A DNA stretch of 45,396 nucleotides from Cylindrospermum sp. FACHB-282 (GTDB taxonomy: Bacteria > Cyanobacteriota > Cyanobacteriia > Cyanobacteriales > Nostocaceae): positions 1 through 45,396 of the forward strand of contig NZ_JACJRJ010000050.1 of NCBI RefSeq assembly GCF_014697195.1, given 5' to 3'. The position numbers and the translations under genes were made by a program. Below are positions 27,701-35,218 of the stretch, piece after piece (position 1 is the first letter of the stretch; each line of letters starts with the position of its first letter). The notes beneath the pieces are model-generated. The model saw only the letters and a list, made by a program, of their open reading frames with translations. It was not told the origin of the DNA and did not search any database.

Positions 27701-28001
27701 GCAGCGAAAATTAGGTAAAAGCCGTCCTGAAGCGTTACAGCAAGGGCAAATTCAGCTACGGGAACTTAGAAAAGCAGACTTAAAGGAAATATCCCAGCAG
27801 GTAGAAGAAAGGGAAAAAGAACTGATAGGAAATAGAAAAAAATATATTTCAGATTCTAGGGAGTGTGGAGAATGGGAGCGTGAATATAATCTCTATGCCA
27901 AATTTAACAGACGAATTAAAGAAATTGAAAATTCTACCCAGCAATTCCCCTTTGCAAATCCTCGCTACTGGGCTGCTTTTATCTGTCACGGGTTAGGATG
28001 A
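24783..28001 (+). CDS. TPR-CHAT protein (caspase-like peptidase with tetratricopeptide repeats)
   Basis: The 1072-residue protein has three parts. Residues about 130-480 are TPR-like repeats of about 46 residues, marked by GDKSENL at 146, 192 and 238 and by weaker copies after that. A coiled linker (about 595-660) follows. Residues about 670-1072 form a CHAT domain of the caspase/separase clan. The catalytic dyad appears intact: H879 in HSCHHA and C924 in LSCCETN, followed by GARSVISSLWLVND. CHAT proteases cleave specific partners when their TPR sensor is engaged. The N-terminal half is visibly more A/T-rich than the CHAT half, which suggests modular origin. The final 80 residues contain a charged insert before the terminal ANPRYWAAFICHG block. 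Confidence 0.9.
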   Translation: MAKRFRNKARKEVIHNQNTEFYFFLKEALQVSYKNINHPERAYRFLAGNLDYINDDFINWYNVWLSNRICQFSPNKALGLCSRICLFSEIIHQFPLGNKEINSEIAVIGYEIGAEFIKTYKNNRINFVWAEVQANLSIVYVDRIRGDKSENLERAILACNVALTIVKRENYPHLWAALKNNLARAYCYRIDGDKSENLERAINLFKAALGIHTRELFPKEWAKLQMNLGDTYLNRVKGDKSENLDAALVYLSSALDVYTKDAFPALWANSLNTLGAIFLQIIKGDHAENLEMSIGCLKAALQVYQYEVYPYDWAKTNLNLANAYRDRIIGNSIDDLIISIGSYQAALQVYTKEPYSREWAITQNNLGIAYLKFRYGNLAEHQEKAREAFEAALQVLSQEIFPLDWAMAQKNLLIVYSERIIGNKVENLDKAIKAYTAASQVFTRDSFPYYWAKNQNNVAIAYTNLGHIDKAIACFRLSLEVFTPNAFPSECFTSGRQFGEIAARAKNWSVAIEGFTIAVEAVETSRSWVNSESRRQEILEESIDVYQNMVQACINAGQIDKAVEYAERSRSQRLVDLMAGFQLSQGEDIPPKVQELLQQYEELQQQIDQERQSRQSENSRSETRAAWEAYNEVIASLEIEKQQIWEKLRREDPVLAGEIQVNPLSLSEIQQLIEQPNTAILSFYTTNDDTHIFVVLKNQINLHTCAGEGLETLQGWISQNWLIPYKDDFKKWESQIESILHQLAERLQISALISQHLEGIEELILVPHLLLHQIPFAALPTGEYQEYLGDKFLIRYTPSCQILDFCHQRDTVGIFPEMSLQYGTVEDAEDNLPCARFEGETLAQMYNIPPENRLIGSSQATYKNYRQLVQKVQVIHSCHHAQSRLDNPLESQLKLAPGDSITLGQLMTPSWRLPQLIEVFLSCCETNLGIPALTDDLLTLSTGFLCAGARSVISSLWLVNDLATALFSIFYYQQRKLGKSRPEALQQGQIQLRELRKADLKEISQQVEEREKELIGNRKKYISDSRECGEWEREYNLYAKFNRRIKEIENSTQQFPFANPRYWAAFICHGLG
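25218..25527 (+). repeat. 138-bp tandem repeats encoding TPR units
   Basis: The word GGAGATAAATCTGAAAATTT recurs at 25,218, 25,356 and 25,494, exactly 138 bp (46 codons) apart. The first two copies extend the identity by about a dozen more bases. Nucleotide identity this high in only part of each unit suggests recent duplication or conversion of TPR repeats. Confidence 0.85.
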
Positions 28002-28102
28002 TATAGCTGTTGTCGTTTGAATGAAATATACTCTAACCTCTATTCTGCAAATGTAGAGACGTTGTACGCAATGCCTCTACATTAAATTAGGACTTATGTA
28101 TT

Positions 28103-28316
28103 GACAGGAAATAGCAAATATGGGGTATGGTTTGTGTGATTAAAAATCATGATTCGTGCGTTAGGGAACGCACCCTACAGTAACTAAACGGACAGGAAAT
28201 AGCGAATATGGGGTATGGTTTGTGTGATTAAAAATCATGATTCGTGCGTTAGGGAACGCACCCTACAGTAACTAAAAATAATTTAGGGTGCGCTAGGAAA
28301 AGTCCTAACACACCCC
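28103..28316. repeat. tandem 86-bp direct duplication plus related palindrome
   Basis: The segment 28,103-28,188 is repeated at 28,191-28,276 with one visible difference (GCAAAT against GCGAAT), a period of 88 bp. Each copy contains the hairpin GTGCGTT-AGGG-AACGCAC. A third, degenerate hairpin (GGGTGCGCTAGGA with TCCTAACACACCC) follows at 28,286-28,316. The same palindrome appears at 32,111-32,130. These lie between the convergent CHAT and VOC-like genes and hold no reading frame. Confidence 0.85.
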
Positions 28317-28370
28317 TATAAGCAATCACCAATGTGGGAATAAGGGAATAAGGGCGGGGAGACACCGCCG

Positions 28371-28967
28371 TTACGCGGCGACTTCGGCTAACTCGATGAC
28401 GCGCCCTTCATAGTCTTTAAGCAAAAAATTCAGGGGCTTTTGGTTGCGAATTTTAAATTTTAAACCGCGTGTTTCTACTCGCATTAAAATCATTTCTAGG
28501 CAGTCGCGGTCGAAGCAGACGTGGCGTTGCTGATTTTTTTTGCCTAAACTAGCACCAGTAATGACGTGCAGTTGGGTATTTTTCTTTAATTGATACCACA
28601 GCCCTTCGTTGGCATTATTCATCGTTTTACTAGACCAACTGGGACTGGTGGACATATAAAGAGGATCAATCCCCGTTGCACCAATGGTTTGTTCGTAGTT
28701 GTAGTAATAGTGCAGGGGTACTTCTGCTGCTGGCAAATCTAGCAGCCCTTGATACAACTGTCGGGCAATCTCCAAGTCCGACACCATTACAGTATGTACT
28801 TTTGGGGCACTGGTGAGAAACAGCCACATAGCGCCGGCATACGCTGCCAGCAACATTACCATGATGCCTTGGGTAGAGAATAGGCTATCCAAGGGCAAGG
28901 AAGGTAAAAAAGAGCCTAAAGTAAAAGGACTAAACAGGAACGGTATCAAACTTGCTGCTATAACCAT
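28371..28967 (-). CDS. membrane protein with glyoxalase/VOC-like soluble part
   Basis: The protein is 198 residues from ATG 28,967 (a TTG two codons upstream also opens the frame). One or two hydrophobic stretches fill residues 1-50. From about 55 the sequence HTVMVSDLEIARQLYQGLLD is typical of the first strand and helix of a vicinal-oxygen-chelate (glyoxalase-like) module. The C-terminus gives HVCFDRDCLEMILMRVETRG, resembling the second half. Metal ligands cannot be assigned with confidence, so enzymatic activity is not claimed. The gene converges on the CHAT cassette, with interspersed repeats in between. Confidence 0.6.
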   Translation of the reverse strand: MVIAASLIPFLFSPFTLGSFLPSLPLDSLFSTQGIMVMLLAAYAGAMWLFLTSAPKVHTVMVSDLEIARQLYQGLLDLPAAEVPLHYYYNYEQTIGATGIDPLYMSTSPSWSSKTMNNANEGLWYQLKKNTQLHVITGASLGKKNQQRHVCFDRDCLEMILMRVETRGLKFKIRNQKPLNFLLKDYEGRVIELAEVAA

Positions 28968-29163
28968 GAACAAATCAAAGATTGTATAAGGGAGCCGCTT
29001 TTAGTATTGTCGATAAAGACTAAGATTAAGTCCTTGTTTCTAGTTTATCAATAGTCTAGTAGTCTGACTCGCAACTAGGAACTAAGCAACATCAAGATAT
29101 TGTGTGATTAATTCCCAGAGGGCAAATTTCAAGTATATTTGAACACTAAAAATTGAAGATTTT

Positions 29164-29793
29164 ATGCAAATTCCTCATTTTCCGGAAGCTAATCACCCAC
29201 TGGTGAAGTCGCTGTTTCATCATAGTGATCATGAACTGCTGAGTCTGTTTCAGCGTTATTCAGATACTGGCAAATACTTTATTGTGATTTTTTGCCGCTA
29301 TAGTCCGATAGTATACACCTTGATTCAGCATTCGGCGCGATCGCCTGTCCAAGCAGATTATTTGTTTGCTCTCACCTGGCGACACATCTATTATGAACTC
29401 GGTGGACTCAATTTAACTAACTCTCAACCAGGACAGGAACCCTTAACCCTGCAAAACTGGTTGATTAACATGACAGCCTTCTGCATTAATGAGATTCCAG
29501 TACCCCCAACAGAAGCAATTCATTATTCTCTCCAAGCTACATCGCCTCCCCTCTGGTGCTATGTCGAACAGGCATTAGACCAATTACCACCTGTTTTGCG
29601 CTTAATGGTCTTGATGGCGCAAACTTTTCACTGGAGCGAAACGAGAATTGCTGCCTATCTGCAAGCTGAAGGAGAAAAGCTTGCCCCTGTGGAAGTAGCC
29701 AATTTTCTCCAAGAAGGCTATCGTATGCTAGAAGACAAATTACCTGCGGATATTCGCGCTATTTACTTAGGTGAAGATTCCCCTTTGTCGTAA
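29164..29793 (+). CDS. divergent ECF-type sigma-70-like protein
   Basis: This 209-residue protein has the two-part shape of an ECF sigma factor. Residues about 25-85 (LLSLFQRYSDTGKYFIVIFC, then the PVQADYLFALTWRHIYYEL helix) resemble region 2. Residues about 135-200 (VEQALDQLPPVLRLMVLMAQ, then the SETRIAAYLQ helix) resemble region 4 with its helix-turn-helix. The link between them is long and both parts are divergent, so promoter recognition is unproven. A secreted TPR protein gene follows 97 bases downstream on the same strand and might be its target or partner. Confidence 0.65.
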   Translation: MQIPHFPEANHPLVKSLFHHSDHELLSLFQRYSDTGKYFIVIFCRYSPIVYTLIQHSARSPVQADYLFALTWRHIYYELGGLNLTNSQPGQEPLTLQNWLINMTAFCINEIPVPPTEAIHYSLQATSPPLWCYVEQALDQLPPVLRLMVLMAQTFHWSETRIAAYLQAEGEKLAPVEVANFLQEGYRMLEDKLPADIRAIYLGEDSPLS

Positions 29794-29889
29794 CTTAAGT
29801 ATAAATGTGGATATAGCTATTCTTGCCTTAAAAAATTAAACTTCTTTTTAGACCTTCTACTTAAACCCGCAACTTGACGGGGAAGCGTT

Positions 29890-30990
29890 ATGAAACAGCG
29901 GCATTTCTTGCCAGAGCAGACTATTTTAGATTTAGCTCCCAGCCTGTGCTCACAGGTTGACAAATTCAAGTTTTGCAGTTTTTCTGTTTTACTGTGTAGT
30001 TTTTTACTGAGTCCCATAGCGGCAAGTGCTGCTGATATTACACAACAACTGCACCGTCCTTTAAATAGTTCGGCTGGGGGACAATTAAGAGATGAAGCAG
30101 ACGGTTTGCTCAGACGTGCTGAACAACAACAAGCCGCGGGATTTGCTGAAAAAACACTTCAATCTAGCTTACAGGCTTTGGAGATTTATCACTCAATTGG
30201 TGATCTCAAGGCCCAGGGGTTGGCGTATGATCTGGTGGCAAGGGCTTATCTCCAACTAGGTAATTTCAAAGCAGCAGAAGATAATTTGCGCCGACGATTA
30301 GCGATCGCACGGGATACTCAAGATTATCAATCTCAGATTTTTGCCTTGAATAATGTCGGCAGCATTTTGCTCCAAAAAGGGGAAGCCAAAGCCGCAGGTG
30401 CAGCTATTCAAGAGGCGCTGGCAATTGCTCAAAACTTCAAAAACATTGAAGGTCAAGGACTGTCTTTGAGTAATTTGGGTCTGGTAGCTGCCAGGTTGGG
30501 AGATTACAATCAGGCTGTTAAATTCTCTGAAAACGCCTTAAATTTCCGCCGTCAAACTGGAAATGCTATCGGTGAGGCCAACACCCTGAACAATTTAGGT
30601 GATGCCTACCTAGCATTAAGAAATTATCAGGATACCATTGGCACTTATGGGGCAGCACTGCGCCTAGCAAAAAACATTTTTGACCGCCCTAACCAATTAC
30701 GGGCAATTGATGGGTTAGTTACTGCCCACAGTGCTGTAGGCCGCTATGAGCGTGTTCTCGAATTATTAGAACAACGTTTAGCACTTGCTCAACAATTACA
30801 AAATCCCCAGGAAGAATTGAAATCTTTTGCTTCCTATGGTCAGTTATACGAGCAACTAGGCAATTATCCAACGGCTCAGAACTTTTACGAAAGGGCCATT
30901 ACACTAGCACGACAATTGGAGGATAACAAACAGGAAGCGCAGTTGCTAAATAGACTCGGTAACATAGCAAAGCACATCCATAAACCATAG
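29890..30990 (+). CDS. exported tetratricopeptide repeat protein
   Basis: The 366-residue protein has a long N-terminal region with a hydrophobic core at about 31-45 and a likely signal-peptidase site (SAA-DITQQ near 53). The mature protein is a row of TPR units of 40 residues (for example AEDNLRRRLAIARDTQDYQS; ALNNVGSILLQKGEAKAAGA; LNNLGDAYLALRNYQDTIG), closest in style to the LGN/Rapsyn-type TPR. It presumably acts as a periplasmic or surface protein-binding scaffold. The start at 29,890 follows GGGGAAG. It is separated by 97 bases from the sigma-like gene. Confidence 0.75.
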   Translation: MKQRHFLPEQTILDLAPSLCSQVDKFKFCSFSVLLCSFLLSPIAASAADITQQLHRPLNSSAGGQLRDEADGLLRRAEQQQAAGFAEKTLQSSLQALEIYHSIGDLKAQGLAYDLVARAYLQLGNFKAAEDNLRRRLAIARDTQDYQSQIFALNNVGSILLQKGEAKAAGAAIQEALAIAQNFKNIEGQGLSLSNLGLVAARLGDYNQAVKFSENALNFRRQTGNAIGEANTLNNLGDAYLALRNYQDTIGTYGAALRLAKNIFDRPNQLRAIDGLVTAHSAVGRYERVLELLEQRLALAQQLQNPQEELKSFASYGQLYEQLGNYPTAQNFYERAITLARQLEDNKQEAQLLNRLGNIAKHIHKP

Positions 30991-31006
30991 TCAGTCGCTT
31001 CGCTCC

Positions 31007-31030
31007 AATTCAAAATTCAAAATTCAAAAA
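31007..31030. repeat. STRR heptamer repeat (ATTCAAA)n
   Basis: Three tandem units of ATTCAAA lie in the gap after the TPR gene, 20 bases past its stop codon. It is a further member of the heptamer repeat class seen elsewhere in the window. Confidence 0.8.
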
Positions 31031-31115
31031 TAGTTAAATAATTTTAAATTACCCAAATTCTGAATTAATGGTTTGGATTGGAGTCATGCTTGGGAGCAAT
31101 TTAAAAGGGGGTTGA

Positions 31116-31910
31116 CTAATTCAAGAAGACTGAACCATTGTTTTGAATCCTCATGGCGCTTCTGTCTTGATTTACGTCAGTTGTTTGCTGCAATGTCACT
31201 AACAACATTCCAGATTTGGAAGATGGTTGAGGAGTCACCCTCAGCAGCCCACCGTCTTGCCGGTGGAATGTCACTGTTGTTGGTGTGGTTAAGCCTCGCA
31301 GCATCACATTTGACTTACTTGGGAGCGATCGCTCTGGCGTATCACCAATGACTTGGTAAGTCACATTTGCTCCTGTGTCATTCACCAACCTGATATTGAC
31401 TCTCCCATTTGCCAGTGCGATCATTGTAATCGGGGCTTGTGGCTGTGCTGGTGGTTGAGTCGCAGAACTTGGGGGGCGAGTAGGTGCTGGTCTGACACCT
31501 GGTTCTCTTGGCGTCGGCAGCATAGATCCTTCAGGCTGTAAACTGCCCTGAGAGCGATTATAGGGTGGTTGATTCAAAATACTAGGATTGGGGTTAACTG
31601 CTGAAGGTGCTTCGCCGCCAACACCCAACCCTGTCTGGTATGGTGATGGAACACTAGGAACGGGGCTAATGGGAATAAGTCCTTGTGCTACCAGTCTTTG
31701 AGTCAGAGCATTAGGCGGACACCCCTGGGGAACTAAAACTCGATTGTTATGTGGTTCTTCGTAGAAAATTCTGGGACAAGGGTTAAGTTTGCTAGTAGTC
31801 TGCTGCGCTACTGCTGCTTGAGGAATAGCTGGCAAGGTAATCAGTAATCCCCCACAAATACTCCCTACTAACTGAGCGCACTTGCGAACATTTTGAGAAT
31901 TTTTATTCAT
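31116..31910 (-). CDS. secreted proline-rich hypothetical protein
   Basis: The 264-residue protein has a signal peptide (about 1-35, cleavage near AVAQQ), a short cysteine-containing head (NPCPRIFYEEPHNN), then a proline/serine/asparagine-rich low-complexity stretch (about 80-160). The C-terminal part is beta-rich (ITMIALANGRVNIRLVNDTG, then VTYQVIGDT). AGGAG lies six bases before the ATG. The layout suggests a cell-wall or periplasmic protein whose C-terminal domain binds something. No named family is recognised. It is convergent with the TPR gene. Confidence 0.7.
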   Translation of the reverse strand: MNKNSQNVRKCAQLVGSICGGLLITLPAIPQAAVAQQTTSKLNPCPRIFYEEPHNNRVLVPQGCPPNALTQRLVAQGLIPISPVPSVPSPYQTGLGVGGEAPSAVNPNPSILNQPPYNRSQGSLQPEGSMLPTPREPGVRPAPTRPPSSATQPPAQPQAPITMIALANGRVNIRLVNDTGANVTYQVIGDTPERSLPSKSNVMLRGLTTPTTVTFHRQDGGLLRVTPQPSSKSGMLLVTLQQTTDVNQDRSAMRIQNNGSVFLN

Positions 31911-32585
31911 TTTTACTCCTAGTTAAAGTTCGAGTTTCTTGGCTTTAAAATGTCTAAATCTGCAAATTTAGATTCCAGACGGAAGTTGCTAAAAATGGGC
32001 ATTTTCAGCTTATTTTTCTGTACTAAGCTGTTAGTTAATTATAGAAATTACGCATTGACAAACAATGGTGAATATGTTCATCGATTTTATTCATTGAAAC
32101 TCCTATAAATTGTGCGTTAGGGAACGCACACTACGTGTAGGATGCGTAAATAGACCCATCGAAAAAGCTTGAAAAGAGGGTAAATTTGTACAGTGCGTAA
32201 GTCTTAAATTAATCTAGGACTAAAGCTGCATGTCAGACTCAATGTAAGCTTGTAGAGTGCGTCAGATACTGAATTATCGAGTCTGACGCACCCTACAAAG
32301 CCATGCCAGTTGCGTAAGTCCTGTAATAGTTATAATTTAACTACTATTTCTAGTTTTTGTATCTAACTATAGGCTTGAAAATCATCCAAATCTAGAAAAA
32401 ACTATCATTCTCCAGTAGGAAAAATTAAGTATAAATTCTCGGTAACAAAGCGGATGCTCAGTATACCCTTGTATATAGAGGTTTTAGGTTTAAATAAATT
32501 TTGTTTGGGTGGGAGGAGTTATGAATTATTTGCAAGTGATAACTCATAACTCAAAAATCCTAGTTAAAATTATTCACTAAGACGA
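31911..32585. repeat. intergenic region with two palindromic repeats
   Basis: The perfect hairpin TGTGCGTT-AGGG-AACGCACA lies at 32,111-32,130, the same palindrome as in the 28.1 kb tandem repeat. A second one pairs TGTAGAGTGCGTCAGA (32,251-32,266) with TCTGACGCACCCTACA (32,282-32,297), 15 of 16 positions matching. The rest is A/T-rich and without a gene. Confidence 0.7.
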
Positions 32586-33437
32586 TTAAGCTTCTTCCCA
32601 TAATTGGCGAATTTTATCTGGCAAGAACTGAGAAATCTCCTGAATTCGTTGTTTAGATAATTCATCTTTAGTTGCCGAAAATACAGCTTTGACTACCATT
32701 TCGATATCTAAACTTGTTTTCAAACTTGCTTCTTGAGAGATGCGGAAGAGAAAAGTATCCGACTTGATAATTAAAGGTGGTCGAACCCGGCTTAAAAATG
32801 CAACTATGGGATTGGTATCTTTCCAAAGGTCTGCAATTTCGTTTTGCAGTGCTTTATCATCAGTTATCCCGTCGGCTGGTTTGTGCAATTCCGCAGCGAC
32901 GTGATCGGCTGCTTCGTTGGTCATCATGTCCCGCATAGTCCGAAACACTACTTCAGTCACGTCTCTAGCGTCGAAGATATCTTCTAAACCACCTTGTAGC
33001 TTGACTTTTTGCAAAAAGGGCATATCTTTCCTGGCGATCGCCACTGATGGACTTTTCTCTAAAGCTGGCGGCGGATTTGACTCCAACCTCTTTAACATTT
33101 CCCGTCCTTTTTCCCTCAGTTCTGCCTTTTTAAAGGTAATTAAGTGGGGTAACGGCCCGTCTGGTGCGCCATAAGTATTGGCAATTCTCAGGTCGAATTC
33201 TTCCGGATTAATCAAATCGGGAACATCTTCTTGGTTCGCGTAAGCATTACCTGTAAACTCAGCATTAATATAATGCTGTTGATTTAAGTAATCTAAATGT
33301 CCCAAAAAATCAGCGATTGTTATTTCTCGACCTGGGAAGTCAGATTTAGTAAAATTAACTTCGTGCATTCCCTGCCCAGTGTCGTTAATCTTTTTGAGTA
33401 AAATGTAAGCTACATCTTCTCTGATAGTGATCGGCAT
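32586..33437 (-). CDS. DUF2267 domain protein with N-terminal winged-helix-like region
   Basis: The 283-residue soluble protein begins with a region (about 5-65: VAYILLKKINDTGQG, then ITIADFLGHLDYLNQQHYIN) that looks like a winged helix. The second half (about 150-280) contains two copies of a helical pattern, EVVFRTMRDMMTNEAADHVA and MVVKAVFSATKDELSKQRIQ, typical of DUF2267. Family function is unknown. GGAGG lies five bases before the ATG. There are no close neighbours on the same strand. Confidence 0.75.
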   Translation of the reverse strand: MPITIREDVAYILLKKINDTGQGMHEVNFTKSDFPGREITIADFLGHLDYLNQQHYINAEFTGNAYANQEDVPDLINPEEFDLRIANTYGAPDGPLPHLITFKKAELREKGREMLKRLESNPPPALEKSPSVAIARKDMPFLQKVKLQGGLEDIFDARDVTEVVFRTMRDMMTNEAADHVAAELHKPADGITDDKALQNEIADLWKDTNPIVAFLSRVRPPLIIKSDTFLFRISQEASLKTSLDIEMVVKAVFSATKDELSKQRIQEISQFLPDKIRQLWEEA

Positions 33438-33733
33438 CTAATCCTCCAAAAATTTTGTTTGTGAACAATGATTTTAGCCAAGTTAAAACTTGCAGTTTAT
33501 CAAACTACTCCAGGAGGTCTCAAGAGGAGAAATATTCAACTGACAGCAATTCGGTTGATAGCCGAATACTACAAGGGTTTATATATAGCAGAAGGCAATA
33601 GTAAAACCCTTGTCATGACTGAGTTTGAGCTTTTAAGAATGTCCTAATCGCCTGATCTACTGCTATAATAAAAATTTTGTCGGTAAAGTTATTACGCTTC
33701 ATCTACCACAGGAAACAATTTGTGAGTAGACAA

Positions 33734-35218
33734 TTAAGACTCAAGAGTTATTGGCAAAATGACGGTGAAGATAGTGCCTTTACCAATAGTGCTTTCAACT
33801 TGAATCTGACCTTGATGATGTTCAACTATAGCTTGAGCGATCGCTAATCCCAATCCTGAACCAGTAGTATTTTCTGTAGCTGTCTTCCGAGTCAGATGGG
33901 TACGCGCCGGATCTACCCGATAAAAGCGATCAAACAATCTTGGTAGCGCCTCTGGAAGAATTCCCATCCCGCTATCACTCACCTTAATTTGTAACTGGGC
34001 GCTAGTGTAACGTAGTCCAGTAACTCGATTTATGCCCTCAAGCCGCGCCAACTCAACGTTTACCCCGCCACTAGATGGGGTGTACTGCAAGGCATTACCA
34101 ATCAAATTTGTGAATAATCGCACTAATTGATCCCAGTTGCCCACAAGTGTAAACCAATTGTCAAGTAATTCTGGGCTGATTTCCCCACCGGGAGGATCAA
34201 CTAAATTTAGAGAAAGGGTGATTTCTTTTTCAGCAGCTAAGAGTTGTTGTTCTTCTACAACTTCCATCAGCAAAGCGTCCAAGGGACAAGGTGAAAAAAC
34301 TTCTTTACTAATACCACTATCCTGTCGTGCCAAAAAGAGCAAGTCATTGACTAACTTACCCAAGCGCTGGGTTAGCCGTTCCACCACTTTTAACTGTTGT
34401 CGATAGTTTAAAGCACTCTTTTCTTCTACCTCAGCTAACTCCAAGTCAGCAAGAGCGACTTGCACATTAGTTTGAATTAAAGTAATCGGACTCCTCAGTT
34501 CGTGAGAAGCATCAGCGGTAAACTGTTTGAGGCGTTGGTAAGATTCGCCTACTGGTTCCATTGCTTTACCAGAAAGAAACCAGCCACTTGCACCTACAGA
34601 AAGCACCATCAACCCAGTACCCAGTGCTAAGTCAAAAATCAACTGGCGACTGGGTTTGGTAACTTCAAACCAAGGATGGCTAACACGCAAATATCCTAAT
34701 ACTTGCCGTCCTTGTTCCACCCGTTGTGTGACTTGTCGCAATAGGAGTGCTGAGTCGGGAGTGAGAAATTTGCGCGAAGCACAATCGCCGACATCGCCAA
34801 GCCTGAGGGAAACACAATCGCCCCATCTCCGTTTCTCCCTTTCTTCCTTAATTACACGCACAGTTTCACCAGTGCGATTAGCATGAATGGGAATATTTAG
34901 GGGTTCGGAGAGAGTTGACCAGAGTAATTCACCCTGGGAACTAAACCACTCTAGGTCAATGTGGTCATCTTCTACAGTGTCGGCATTGTCGCGAAAACTG
35001 GCTTCTACATTAACGCGGAATTGATCAGCTTCAGAGTTAACCGGCTCAATCACTAGCGATCGCCTCACTACCTCCACTACATGATTCAACGTATCGTCAA
35101 TCCGCTCAATCAGCGTGCTGCGGACGTACAAATACACTCCACTGGCAAACAGTAGCAATAATACAGCTGTTACAGCAGTGTACCAGAGGGCAAGACGCCG
35201 ACGAGTAGCTTGAAACAT
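33734..35218 (-). CDS. orphan two-component sensor histidine kinase
   Basis: The 494-residue kinase has membrane segments at about 11-32 and 194-216 with an extracytoplasmic sensor between them. The cytoplasmic part has the H box with phosphoacceptor H239 (FTADASHELRSPITLIQ), an N box (LVRLFTNLIGNALQYTP), and G boxes (VSDSGMGI; GSGLGLAIAQ). It resembles the RppB type of cyanobacterial kinase. No response-regulator gene is adjacent, so the partner is elsewhere. The sensor contains a stretch at about 127-162 (KRRWGDCVSLRLGDVGD and following) whose composition differs from its surroundings and looks like an in-frame insertion. Confidence 0.9.
   Translation of the reverse strand: MFQATRRRLALWYTAVTAVLLLLFASGVYLYVRSTLIERIDDTLNHVVEVVRRSLVIEPVNSEADQFRVNVEASFRDNADTVEDDHIDLEWFSSQGELLWSTLSEPLNIPIHANRTGETVRVIKEEREKRRWGDCVSLRLGDVGDCASRKFLTPDSALLLRQVTQRVEQGRQVLGYLRVSHPWFEVTKPSRQLIFDLALGTGLMVLSVGASGWFLSGKAMEPVGESYQRLKQFTADASHELRSPITLIQTNVQVALADLELAEVEEKSALNYRQQLKVVERLTQRLGKLVNDLLFLARQDSGISKEVFSPCPLDALLMEVVEEQQLLAAEKEITLSLNLVDPPGGEISPELLDNWFTLVGNWDQLVRLFTNLIGNALQYTPSSGGVNVELARLEGINRVTGLRYTSAQLQIKVSDSGMGILPEALPRLFDRFYRVDPARTHLTRKTATENTTGSGLGLAIAQAIVEHHQGQIQVESTIGKGTIFTVILPITLES

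Noticed and set aside
31073-31351. 92-codon plus-strand frame opposite the proline-rich protein
   Set aside because: It lies almost entirely antisense to a gene with a signal peptide and a strong ribosome-binding site, so it is a shadow.
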